Shown: piece after piece, positions 34,896-43,437 of the stretch
Layout: each line of letters begins with the position of its first letter
Position numbering within the stretch: position 1 is the first letter of the stretch
Source of the DNA: Brevibacterium siliguriense
GTDB taxonomy: Bacteria > Actinomycetota > Actinomycetes > Actinomycetales > Brevibacteriaceae
Reading direction: 5' to 3'
DNA: 64,000 nucleotides
Assembly (NCBI RefSeq): GCF_900105315.1
Contig: NZ_LT629766.1
Coordinates: 310,001 to 374,000, forward strand
Made by a program: the position numbers and the translations under genes
The notes under the pieces: generated by a model
What the model saw: only the letters and a program-made list of their open reading frames with translations
Databases searched by the model: none
What the model was told of the DNA's origin: nothing

Positions 34896-37214
34896 TCAGT
34901 CCCGCGGAATCCGCTTTCGCCACGGCCACCACACGCTGCGACTGAGGTCGTGGACGAGCGCGGGCACCACGAGCGATCGGACGAGGATCGCGTCGAGGAG
35001 GACGCCGAAGGTGACGATGAAGGCGAGCTGGAAGAGGAACATCACCGGGATGACGGCGAGCGCGGCAAAGGTTGCCGCCAGCACGATGCCCGCCGAGGTG
35101 ATCACCCCGCCCGTGGAGACGAGTCCCTTGAGCACGCCCGCCCGGGTCCCCAGATGCATCGATTCCTCTCGCACCCGCGACATGAGGAAGATGTTGTAGT
35201 CGATGCCGAGCGCGACGAGGAAGACGAACGCGTAGAGCGGCACCGAGGGGTCGGCTCCGGAGAACCCGATGACGTGGTTGAACACGAGCGCGGAGACTCC
35301 CAGTGCGGTGCCGAAAGACAGGACGGTCAGCGCCACGAGCAGCAGCGGTGCCAGCAGGGACCGCAGCAGCAGGATGAGCACGATCGTGACCACGACGAGG
35401 ATGAGCGGGATGGCCAAGGCCCGGTCCGCCTCGGCGGTGGTGTTCGTGTCGAGGTCGACCGCGGATTCCCCGCCGACGAGGGCATCCGGGTCGATGTCGT
35501 GCACCCGGTCGCGGATCTCGGTCACCGCGGTTTCGGCTTCGTCCGAATCCGCGACCGACTTCAGCGTCGCTTCCAACAGGACGTTGCCGTCGACTTCGGT
35601 GGGGGCCGGCTGCGACTCCCCCGGCTGCCCGGACCCGCCCGGTCCGGCCCCGCTCGGCATTCCGCGCGGTTGTTCGAGCTCTCCGTCCTTGCCGATGGAC
35701 AGCGTCCCGCTCGGGGAATCGTTCGCGACGACGGTCATCGATTCGACCTCGCCGAGGCGGCCGACCGCCTGCGCGGCATCGCTGAGCTGGTCTTTCGCCA
35801 CGACGATCTGTGCCGGGGATCCGGAGCCGCCGGGGAAATGCTCGGCCAGGATGTCCTGGCCGTCGCGAGCTTCGGAGTCGCCGAGGACGAAGTCGGACTG
35901 CGGGACTCCCTCGGCCTTGAACTGCGGGAGGGCGAGCAGCGGGATCGCGAGGAGGATGACGAGCGTGACCCAGATGCGGCGCGGATGCCCCGCGACCGCC
36001 TCGGCGATTCGGGCCCAGACCCCGCGCTTGCGCTTGACCGTCTCGGCCTGGACGTGCGGAAGGAAGGGCCAGAACACGGCGCGACCGATGATCATCAGCG
36101 CGGCAGGCAGGAAGGTCAGGGCTGCAAACATCGCCACGACGATGCCGATCGCCGCGACCGGCCCGAGCGCCCTGGTCGACGCGAGGTCGGTGAGCAGGAG
36201 GACGAGGAGCCCGGCGATGACGGTTCCGCCGGAGGCCGCGATCGGCTCGAGGACCCCCTTGAGGGCGCTCAATCCGGCTCTGACTCGGTCGGGTTCATGA
36301 AACAGCGCGTCGCGGAACCGGGAGACGACGAGGAGGGAGTAGTCCGTGGTGGCGCCGACGACGAGGATGAACAGAATTCCTTGGACCTGCCCGTTGACCA
36401 GGAGGATACCGGCGTCGGCGAGGTGCCAGACGATGAAGATCGAGGCGGCGAGAGCGGCGACCGAAGTGAAGAGGACGATGACGGGCAGCAGCGGGGACCG
36501 GTAGACGATGATGAGGATGACGAAGACGGCGATGAGCGCGACGAGCAGGAGGATGCCGTCGATGCCGGCGAAGGCTTCGGAGAGGTCGGCGGAGAATCCC
36601 GCCGGACCGGTGACGTGGACGTCTGCCACGGTGGCCGGGGTTTCGGCGGCCTGGTCCGAGGTCATATCGGAGGCAGTCGCGGTCGGGAAGACCTTCCCGA
36701 CTGCGGCTCGGATGGATTCGACGTCGTCGGAGGTGGTCGCCTGTGAGACGGGGAGGACGAGTTGGAGAGCCTCGTCGTCATCGGACGGGATGGCCGGTGA
36801 GGGATCGGCAGCGAGCAGGTCGTCGTCTTCGAACGTCTTCGTCAGCTCATCGAGTCGGGCCCGATCGTCGTCGGTGACTCCATCACGGTTCTCGAGCACG
36901 ACGATGGCAGGTACGTAGTCCAGGTCGCTGAACTTCTCGATCTGGTCCTGGGCACGGGTGGACTCCGCGGATTCGGGAAGGAAGGACGAGCGGTCGTTCG
37001 TGGCCACTTCGGAGATCTTGCCGAAATACGGGCCCCCGATACCTGAGATGCCGACCCAGGCGACGAGGAGGACGGCGAAGAGGGCGATGAGTGGCTTGCG
37101 CCCGCGGACTGGGTCGCCGACACCAGGGGTGGCCTTGCCGACAGAGCGTTGCGCGTCCCGATCGTTGTCGGGGCGTGGCGGCTGCGGGGTGCGGGTCAGC
37201 AGAAAGTGCGGCAT
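34896..37214 (-). CDS. MMPL-family RND transporter
   Basis: 772 residues from ATG 37214, six bases after TACGCT (leaderless type); a GTG at 37244 is an alternative. Twelve helices in two repeats, each with a long extracytoplasmic loop (about 60-200 and 410-540). MMPL signatures include 'FILVVGATTDYSLLVVSRFRD' and 'VFLVALGIDYNIFLMSRVREE', whose Asp/Tyr pairs carry protons. It exports lipids or drugs; the second loop holds a Gly/Pro-rich insert ('GMPSGAGPGGSGQPGESQP'). It is divergent from the VanZ-RDD gene. Substrate not determinable. Confidence 0.93.
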   Translation of the reverse strand: MPHFLLTRTPQPPRPDNDRDAQRSVGKATPGVGDPVRGRKPLIALFAVLLVAWVGISGIGGPYFGKISEVATNDRSSFLPESAESTRAQDQIEKFSDLDYVPAIVVLENRDGVTDDDRARLDELTKTFEDDDLLAADPSPAIPSDDDEALQLVLPVSQATTSDDVESIRAAVGKVFPTATASDMTSDQAAETPATVADVHVTGPAGFSADLSEAFAGIDGILLLVALIAVFVILIIVYRSPLLPVIVLFTSVAALAASIFIVWHLADAGILLVNGQVQGILFILVVGATTDYSLLVVSRFRDALFHEPDRVRAGLSALKGVLEPIAASGGTVIAGLLVLLLTDLASTRALGPVAAIGIVVAMFAALTFLPAALMIIGRAVFWPFLPHVQAETVKRKRGVWARIAEAVAGHPRRIWVTLVILLAIPLLALPQFKAEGVPQSDFVLGDSEARDGQDILAEHFPGGSGSPAQIVVAKDQLSDAAQAVGRLGEVESMTVVANDSPSGTLSIGKDGELEQPRGMPSGAGPGGSGQPGESQPAPTEVDGNVLLEATLKSVADSDEAETAVTEIRDRVHDIDPDALVGGESAVDLDTNTTAEADRALAIPLILVVVTIVLILLLRSLLAPLLLVALTVLSFGTALGVSALVFNHVIGFSGADPSVPLYAFVFLVALGIDYNIFLMSRVREESMHLGTRAGVLKGLVSTGGVITSAGIVLAATFAALAVIPVMFLFQLAFIVTFGVLLDAILVRSLVVPALVHDLSRSVWWPWRKRIPRD

Positions 37215-37337
37215 GACCTCAGCGTACGCGGAGGGCCGGACCACAGAGACGGAGAGGTAGAAGCGGAATCACATGGTGGGCCTTCCGGCGCCGACAGCGG
37301 GCACCGTTGACCGGGACGAACACGTAGAGTTGAGGGA

Positions 37338-38414
37338 ATGAGTTCCTTCGTCATTCCCGCTTTCGTGGCCGTCCTCGTCGGCTGCGGCATCGCGGTCCTC
37401 GCCTTTGTACCGTTCGTCGCGATCAGCTATCGCCGCCGAGGCGGGCTCACGTTCGGACACACGCTCGTCTGGCTCGCCGCCGCCATCTACGCGATGGCAT
37501 TGTGGACATACACGCTGCTGCCGGTCCCTCCGGCCGATGAAATCACCTGTGCGGCAGTACAGCTGCGACCCTTCCAGTTCATCGCCGACATCCTCAGCTT
37601 CGACACCGGCAGTGTCCGAGCTCTGATGACCAACCCGGCGGTCCTGCAGGTGGCACTCAACGTCGTCCTCTTCGTTCCACTCGGTTGGTTCGTCAGGCAG
37701 CTCGCCGGACGAGGCATCGTCGTGGCGACGATGACAGGGCTGGCCGCCTCGGCGCTCATCGAGTTCACACAGATCACCGGGATCTGGGGGCTCTACTCCT
37801 GCGCCTACCGGGTCTTCGACGTCGACGATCTCATGATGAATACCCTCGGCGCGGTCCTCGGCTCTCTCGCAAGCCTGCTCCTCCTGCGCAGGCGGGAGGG
37901 CCTGCAGGAGGTCGACGCGCCACGCCCGATCACGGTGGCCCGTCGACTCACCGGCATCCTCTGTGATCTGCTCATCTGGGTGCTGTTCAGCTGGACCGTC
38001 TCCCTCGTCTTCGGAGTCACCGCCGCAGTCCTCGATGACGGCACGCTCACTGAGCCGGGCCCGATCGTCGCGCTCATCGGCTTCATCCTGCCCTTCGCCG
38101 CTCAGCTGTTCTCGGTGCTCAGCAGGGGTGTGACAATCGGCGAGCGCCTCGTCCTCATCGCGGCTGTGCAAGTCCGCCGCCCCGTGGCGGTCGGTCGGAC
38201 CCTGCGGTTCCTCTTCGGCATCGGCGGATACATGCTGCTGTCCCAATGGGCGTTCCCGCTCTCCGGGCTGCTCCTCTTCCTCCTCGTCGCCGTCTCTGCC
38301 GTCATGATCTTCACAACCCGCCGTCATCGGGGCCTGGCTTGCGTGGTGTCGGGAACCGAGATCGACGACGTCCGGGCAAGAACCGCGACAGTGCAGGATT
38401 CGCTCGACGGCTGA
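37338..38414 (+). CDS. VanZ-RDD membrane protein
   Basis: 358 residues. N-terminal VanZ-like domain (~35-185) with 'PLGWFVRQL', 'SALIEFTQITGIWGLYSCAYRVFDVDDLMMNTLGAVLG', the conserved R-x-F-D-x-x-D-L-x-x-N signature. C-terminal RDD domain (~200-340) starts 'ARRLTGILCDLLIWVLFSW' with the Arg-Asp motif. About eight membrane helices. VanZ relatives lower teichoplanin susceptibility in enterococci; actinobacterial versions are of unknown function. ATG follows TAGAGT by seven bases and also has GAGGGA immediately before. Confidence 0.92.
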   Translation: MSSFVIPAFVAVLVGCGIAVLAFVPFVAISYRRRGGLTFGHTLVWLAAAIYAMALWTYTLLPVPPADEITCAAVQLRPFQFIADILSFDTGSVRALMTNPAVLQVALNVVLFVPLGWFVRQLAGRGIVVATMTGLAASALIEFTQITGIWGLYSCAYRVFDVDDLMMNTLGAVLGSLASLLLLRRREGLQEVDAPRPITVARRLTGILCDLLIWVLFSWTVSLVFGVTAAVLDDGTLTEPGPIVALIGFILPFAAQLFSVLSRGVTIGERLVLIAAVQVRRPVAVGRTLRFLFGIGGYMLLSQWAFPLSGLLLFLLVAVSAVMIFTTRRHRGLACVVSGTEIDDVRARTATVQDSLDG

Positions 38415-38486
38415 AGAATCCGGGGCGTTTGCAGACAGCCTCCGGTTTCGACAAGGTGGCCACAGTCCTGGCGAAGTGCTCCTGCC

Positions 38487-39527
38487 TCAGTGAGGAGTCC
38501 CCGCCTCGGCGAGGTGGGCGATGAGCGGCCAGGTGTGCGCGGATCGCTGGAGAGCGTACTCACTGTCGGCGGCATCGACGGCGCGTGCCCGCCATTGCGC
38601 CCAGTTCATGCACAGCCGCATCAGTGCCATCTCGCCGACGACCTCGAGTTCGGCCGGCTCGGGTTCGAGCACGCTGAGATACCCGTCGACGACGGCACGG
38701 AACGCGGCCTCGGGATCGCTGCGGCGCAGCATCGCGTATGCTCCTGAGATCGCGAGGTCGGAGATCCGCGGGGCGCGCACGGCATCATTGAAGTCGATGA
38801 CTCCGGCCACAGCCGTCCCGGTCTCGTCGAGGACGACGTTCGCGTCATGCAGATCGTGGTGGATGACCGCCCGCGGAAGGGCACCGAGTCGCGGAAGCAC
38901 GTGCTCGGCGAAATGAGCTGTGATGCGCCGGACGACAGACACGCGTCTTTCCAGCTCTGCCTCGTCCCGCTCTCCGCTTCCTCGCTCAAGTCGGTCGAGT
39001 GCGCGTCCGACGACGAGAGGGCCACGCTCGATCATCCAATCGTGGTCGGGGACGTCCGGCGGCATCTCGACTGTGTCCAGCGCCAGAGTCAACCGCGCTG
39101 AGGCTTGACCGAGCGAATGCAGCAGCTCGGCCCCAGCACCGCCGACGCTCGGATTCTCGTTCCACAGCCGTCCGGAGATCCACGTGACCACCCGCACGAG
39201 GCAGGTGCCGATCCGCACATGCCAACGCCCGTCGAGTGCCGGCAGAATCGTCGGGGTCCGGAACGTCACCTCCGGGCTGGCCGCCGCAGCCTCGAGCACC
39301 GTCTCCTGCCAGCGAAGCATCTCCTCGCCGAGGCTGTCCGCACTCACCTTCGCCAGCAGCATCCCGTGAGTGGGATCGACGAACCGAACGTTGACGTCGA
39401 ACTCGCCCTTGAACAGCGTCGGTCGCTCCACCCGCACCCCATAGAGGTCGCTGAGCTCGGACATGACCTCCCTGAGATCGGACGGCAGCATGTCTGCGGT
39501 CGAGGGCACGGGCTCATTCGCCTGCAT
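38487..39527 (-). CDS. Aminoglycoside-phosphotransferase-fold kinase, hydroxylysine-kinase-like
   Basis: 346 residues from ATG 39527, 14 bases inside the upstream aminotransferase gene; AGAAG lies upstream. Kinase-like fold: 'RAVIHHDLHDANVVLDETGTAVAGVIDFNDAVRAPRISDLAISGAYAM' gives the catalytic H-D-x-x-x-x-N loop and the metal-binding D in DFND. The N-terminal nucleotide lobe has 'FKGEFDVNVRFVD'. Together with the overlapping class III aminotransferase-like gene it resembles the hydroxylysine kinase (HYKK) and phospho-lyase pair, or ethanolamine-type equivalents. Substrate is inferred from this pairing. Confidence 0.82.
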   Translation of the reverse strand: MQANEPVPSTADMLPSDLREVMSELSDLYGVRVERPTLFKGEFDVNVRFVDPTHGMLLAKVSADSLGEEMLRWQETVLEAAAASPEVTFRTPTILPALDGRWHVRIGTCLVRVVTWISGRLWNENPSVGGAGAELLHSLGQASARLTLALDTVEMPPDVPDHDWMIERGPLVVGRALDRLERGSGERDEAELERRVSVVRRITAHFAEHVLPRLGALPRAVIHHDLHDANVVLDETGTAVAGVIDFNDAVRAPRISDLAISGAYAMLRRSDPEAAFRAVVDGYLSVLEPEPAELEVVGEMALMRLCMNWAQWRARAVDAADSEYALQRSAHTWPLIAHLAEAGTPH

Positions 39528-40803
39528 GCGCGGCTTCTGCTTCGCCTCGGGCGAGTACGCGTGCGAACCCGGAGGCGAGTTCGCGCAGCTCATCGTCGGT
39601 GATGACCAGCGGAGGCCGGATCTTGAGCACCGTGCCCGCCCGTCCGGTCGTGCTCACGAGGATCCGCTCGGCATACAGTCTCTCGACCATCTCCTTCGCC
39701 CGCTCGACCGCTGATTCGGTGGTGATGCCGCCGGTCTCGAAGTCGATGCCGACCATGAGGCCGTTGCGTCGCACGAGCGCGGGTGTGGCGGAGGACTCGA
39801 TCGCGTCGATGAGCAGATTCTCGAGCAGTCGACCGCCTTCCTGTGCCCGTGCGACCAGGTCACCGGATTCGAGGGCGGTCAGTACAACCTCGGCGGCAGC
39901 GACGGGAACGGCAGTGCCCGCGAAGGTGTTGAAGTAGCGCTGTTCGGCACCGAAGTCGTCGAAGATCTCCCGGGGTCCGAGCACTGCTGAAATCGGCAGA
40001 CCATTGCCCATCGGCTTGCCCAAGGTGACGAGGTCAGGGATGAGGTCGAGACGTTGGAAGCCCCAATCGGCGCCCGTGCGACCGAACCCGGACTGCACCT
40101 CATCGGCGATCCACAGTCCCCCGTGGGAACGCACGGCCCCTGCCGTGGCTGCGAGCGATCGGGGCTCGAGGATCCCGTCGCTGGTCACGGTCGAGTCGAG
40201 GATGAAAGCTCCGAGGGGATGCCCGCGCACCTCGAGTCGCCGGGCGGCACCGGCGATCGCCTCGGCGAGCAGGTCGTCGAAGTCCGCGGCGTCCCAGGCG
40301 GGCAGGTCGATCGGTTCGACATGCTCTCCGACCTCGGTGCCGACGAGACTCGGGGAGATCGCGGCGACCGCCGAGGTGGTCCCGTGGTAGGCATGACGAG
40401 TGACGATGACACCGTCGCGGCCGGTTGCATGGGCGGCCAACCGCAGGGCGAGGTCATTGGCCTCCGAACCGCTGCATGCGAAGACGACGGATTCGAAGTG
40501 GGCGGGGAAACGGTCGATGAGGCGCCGCGCATAGTCGATGACCCTCGCGTCGAGGTAGCGCGTGTGCGAGTTCGCGCGGCCGAGTTCCGCGGAGACGGCA
40601 GAGCGCACCGCCGGTGACGAATGGCCGAGGACGGGCACGTTGTTGTACGCATCGAGGTAGTCTTCACCGTTGGCATCGGTGATGGTGCAGCCACGGGCGG
40701 AGGCGACGGTGAGGGGTTCGGAGTAGAAGGTCCGATAGGTCCCGCCGAGTACGCGTGAGCGGTCCTTCGCCACCGCGATCGCCGGTGCTGCTTCGTCTGC
40801 CAT
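39514..40803 (-). CDS. Class III PLP aminotransferase / phospho-lyase-like enzyme
   Basis: 429 residues. PLP fold type I class III: 'YLDAYNNVPVLGHSSPAV', 'FACSGSEANDLALRLAAHATGR', 'RHAYHGTT', 'LWIADEVQSGFGRTGADWGFQ' (Asp that binds the PLP ring) and the Schiff-base Lys in 'LVTLGKPMGNGLP'. Genes of this type next to an APH-like kinase often encode phospho-lyases (5-phosphohydroxylysine or phosphoethanolamine), which eliminate phosphate and ammonia instead of transaminating. A true transaminase is the alternative. The divergent-direction Lrp regulator upstream may control it. Confidence 0.88.
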   Translation of the reverse strand: MADEAAPAIAVAKDRSRVLGGTYRTFYSEPLTVASARGCTITDANGEDYLDAYNNVPVLGHSSPAVRSAVSAELGRANSHTRYLDARVIDYARRLIDRFPAHFESVVFACSGSEANDLALRLAAHATGRDGVIVTRHAYHGTTSAVAAISPSLVGTEVGEHVEPIDLPAWDAADFDDLLAEAIAGAARRLEVRGHPLGAFILDSTVTSDGILEPRSLAATAGAVRSHGGLWIADEVQSGFGRTGADWGFQRLDLIPDLVTLGKPMGNGLPISAVLGPREIFDDFGAEQRYFNTFAGTAVPVAAAEVVLTALESGDLVARAQEGGRLLENLLIDAIESSATPALVRRNGLMVGIDFETGGITTESAVERAKEMVERLYAERILVSTTGRAGTVLKIRPPLVITDDELRELASGFARVLARGEAEAAHAGE

Positions 40804-40835
40804 GGTCGTCTCTCCTCATCGAAACGTCTGTGAGC

Positions 40836-41303
40836 TTACCTCAGTGGCACTGTCAGGCCGACCTTCGCGGCGTCCATGACGACCTGGGTGCTGAAGCGTC
40901 GGATGTTGTCGTTGCCGAAGAAGAGCTGTCTGGTCAGTTTCGTGTACTCGGCCATGTCCCGGACCAGGAGGATGAGCACGAAGTCCCATTCGCCGGCCAC
41001 GTAATAGCACTGCTGGACCTCCGGACGTTCGACGAGCGAGGCGCGGACCGCGTCGAGTTTGTCCAGCTGTTCGCTCTCGACGGCCAGTTGGGCGATGACC
41101 CGCACCGGGCGGCCGAGGAGTTCAGGTGCCAGACTCAGGGTGCTGCCGAGGATGATGCCGGCCTCCGTCAGTCGTTTGAGACGCCGATTGACCGCGGCTG
41201 TCGACAGCCCGACGCGTGCACCCAGAGCCGATTGGGGCAGCCGCGCATCGGCCTGCAGGGCGTCGAGCAGTCTGAGGTCGATCTCGTCGAGGCTGGTGTC
41301 CAC
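40836..41303 (-). CDS. Lrp/AsnC-family regulator
   Basis: 155 residues. N-terminal HTH 'LDEIDLRLLDALQADARLPQSALGARVGLSTAAVNRRLKRLTEAGII' and C-terminal RAM ligand-binding domain with 'CYYVAGEWDFVLILLVRDMAEYTKL'. It is first in a minus-strand group with the aminotransferase and kinase (33-base gap), and divergent from the M20/diaminopropionate lyase pair, so it probably controls one or both in response to an amino acid. Confidence 0.93.
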   Translation of the reverse strand: MDTSLDEIDLRLLDALQADARLPQSALGARVGLSTAAVNRRLKRLTEAGIILGSTLSLAPELLGRPVRVIAQLAVESEQLDKLDAVRASLVERPEVQQCYYVAGEWDFVLILLVRDMAEYTKLTRQLFFGNDNIRRFSTQVVMDAAKVGLTVPLR

Positions 41304-41422
41304 ACCTCAAGTGTCAGCGAACCAGTCGCCTCACGCAAAGAATTTGCGTCCCACCCCGCCCCGATCGACAGCTTTGTCAGTTCGCATTGAACGAATTCGC
41401 ATCGATCCAGGATGCTGAGGAC

Positions 41423-42276
41423 ATGACAGCAGAACACCACGGCCTCGCCGCCGAGTGGCGCAGGCATCTTCACCAGATTCCGGGCACCGAATTCGAGGTC
41501 GCCGAGGCCGCCGATTTCGTCGCCCGCACCTGCACCGATCTCGGCTGGGAGGTCACGACCGGCATCGGCGGCAGCGGACTCGTTGCCTCCCTCACCCGTG
41601 GGACGAACTCGCGGACGATTGCCTTGCGAGCGGACATGGACGGCCTGTCCATCGAGGAACGCACCGGTGTTCCCTACGCGTCGAAGAACCACGGCGCCAT
41701 GCACGCCTGCGGGCACGACGGGCACATGGCGATGGTGCTCGGAGCCGCCTCGGCGCTGGCGAAGGACATCGCCTTCGATGGAACCGTCCACCTGATCTTC
41801 CAGCCGGCCGAAGAGCCGGGTACCGGCGCCGAGGCGATGATCGCCGACGGACTCTTCGACCGCTTCCCCACCGACGAGGTCTACGGACTGCACAACATTC
41901 CGGGACTCCCGGCCGGCGAGATCCACACCCGCCCCGGACCGCTCATGGCCGCCGAGGACAACTTCGAGATCCGCATCACCGGCCGCGGCGGGCACGCCTC
42001 GGCCCCGCCGCAGCGGCGGAGACCGCCCTCGGTGCCGACAAGGTCGACGCCGCCTGCCGGCCGATCACCGCCAGTGAGGACTTCGCCGCCTACGCCCGCG
42101 CGGTCCCCGCCTGCTTCGCATTCCTCGGCGCCGGCGAGATCACCGAAGGCGGTGCGACCGACGGCGGCACGGCACCGCTGCACAGCCGCGACTTCGACTT
42201 CAACGACGCGATCCTCGGCCCCGGAATCGACTTCTTCACCGCTCTCGTCACCTCACGCCTGCCCGAAGGGAACTGA
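41423..42276 (+). pseudogene. M20-family amidohydrolase with internal deletion and frameshift
   Basis: From ATG 41423 the frame encodes the N-terminal half of an M20/M40 aminoacylase: 'WRRHLHQIPG', 'IALRADMDGL', 'HACGHDGHMAMVLGAA', 'IFQPAEEPGTGAEAM', 'HNIPGLPAGEI', up to 'GRGGHASAPP' around 42005. The next DNA in the +2 neighbouring frame encodes the extreme C-terminus of the same family ('CRPITASEDFAAYARAVPACFAFLG', 'LHSRDFDFNDAILGPG'), ending at 42276. The ~110-residue lid/dimerisation region is missing and the frames do not match, so ~330+ bases were lost at about 42000-42015. Without the lid the enzyme should be inactive. It sits 2 bases before the ammonia-lyase gene. Confidence 0.9.
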
Positions 42277-42278
42277 TC

Positions 42279-43391
42279 ATGACCACGACAACTGCCACCT
42301 GGACCGCCAACAACCGTGATCGTTCTTGGTCGAGTCCCGAACAGGACGATGCGGCCCTGAACTTCCACCGCACACTGAGCGGCTACGAACCCACCGCACT
42401 CACCCCGCTGCCGGAACTTGCCCGCGAACTCGGGGTCGCCGCGGTCTTCGCCAAGGACGAGTCGACCAGGCTGGGCCTGCCCGCGTTCAAGGCACTCGGT
42501 GCCTCGTGGGCAGTTCACCGTGCCCTTGAGGCGGCGCGGGCGGACACCGACACCGAGGTGGTCACTGCCACCGATGGCAACCACGGTCGCGCCGTCGCCC
42601 GGTTCGCCCGAGACGCGGGACATCCGGCTCGCATCTTCGTGCCGGCCGGGGGCATTCATCCGAGTGCCGTCGCCGCGATCCGCGGTGAAGGTGCTGAAGT
42701 CGTCGAGCTCGAGGCCGATTACGATCAGGCCGTTGCCGCGGCCGCCGACTATGCGGCCGAACACGATGCTGTGCTCGTTCAGGACACAGCGTGGGACGGC
42801 TACGAAGAGGTCCCCGGATGGATCGTCGACGGCTACTCGACGCTCTTCCGTGAGATCGATGCTCAACTGCGCGAGGCCGGCCATCACGCCCCGAACCTCA
42901 TCACCGTGCCGACCGGAGTCGGTTCGCTGCTGCAGGCGGCCCTGGCCCACTACCGGAGGGCGAGTGCCGACGGCGATGGTTCGGGTGTGGGAGCTGGCAG
43001 TGTCGACACGGCGGTCGTGTCCGTCGAGACGGAGGCGGCCGCATGCATGGGGCCGAGCCTCACAGCAGGACGCCCCGTGACGGTGAAGACCGGGACAACG
43101 ATCATGTCCGGCCTCAACTGCGGAACCCCCTCGTCTCTGGCCTGGCCTGTGGTCCGCAACGGACTCGACGCCGCGGTGGCAGTCAACGACTCTGCCTCGA
43201 TCGACGCCGCACATCGGCTCGCCGATCTCGGGGTGGCGGCAGGACCCTGCGGAGCCGCCTCGTTGGCGGGAGTCCTGGAAACACTCACCGGAGCGGACGC
43301 GGAAACCCGGCGCCGGCACTTGGGGGTGGACGCGGACAGCATCATCGTCCTGACCATCACCGAAGGTGCGGAAGCCAATCCGGTGCCGTAA
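42279..43391 (+). CDS. Diaminopropionate ammonia-lyase-like PLP enzyme
   Basis: 370 residues. Fold type II PLP enzyme: 'FAKDESTRLGLPAFKALGASWAV' with the Schiff-base Lys in PAFKALG, 'TATDGNHGRAVARFAR' (PLP ring clamp), 'VQDTAWDGYEEVPGWIVDGYSTL' and 'SGLNCGTPSSLAWPVV'. These match diaminopropionate ammonia-lyase (2,3-diaminopropionate to pyruvate and ammonia). It follows the decayed M20 gene by two bases, so the pair probably once hydrolysed an N-acyl compound and then deaminated it. Confidence 0.88.
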   Translation: MTTTTATWTANNRDRSWSSPEQDDAALNFHRTLSGYEPTALTPLPELARELGVAAVFAKDESTRLGLPAFKALGASWAVHRALEAARADTDTEVVTATDGNHGRAVARFARDAGHPARIFVPAGGIHPSAVAAIRGEGAEVVELEADYDQAVAAAADYAAEHDAVLVQDTAWDGYEEVPGWIVDGYSTLFREIDAQLREAGHHAPNLITVPTGVGSLLQAALAHYRRASADGDGSGVGAGSVDTAVVSVETEAAACMGPSLTAGRPVTVKTGTTIMSGLNCGTPSSLAWPVVRNGLDAAVAVNDSASIDAAHRLADLGVAAGPCGAASLAGVLETLTGADAETRRRHLGVDADSIIVLTITEGAEANPVP

Positions 43392-43437
43392 CGCTCGAGT
43401 CCGTGGAGTGCTCCAAGAACTGGGGCAGGCATTCAAG

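Noticed and set aside
34623..36746. Long plus-strand open frame of 707 codons
   Set aside because: It is antisense to the well-supported MMPL gene and has a low-complexity Asp/Glu/Arg/Gly composition typical of the shadow of GC-rich coding DNA.
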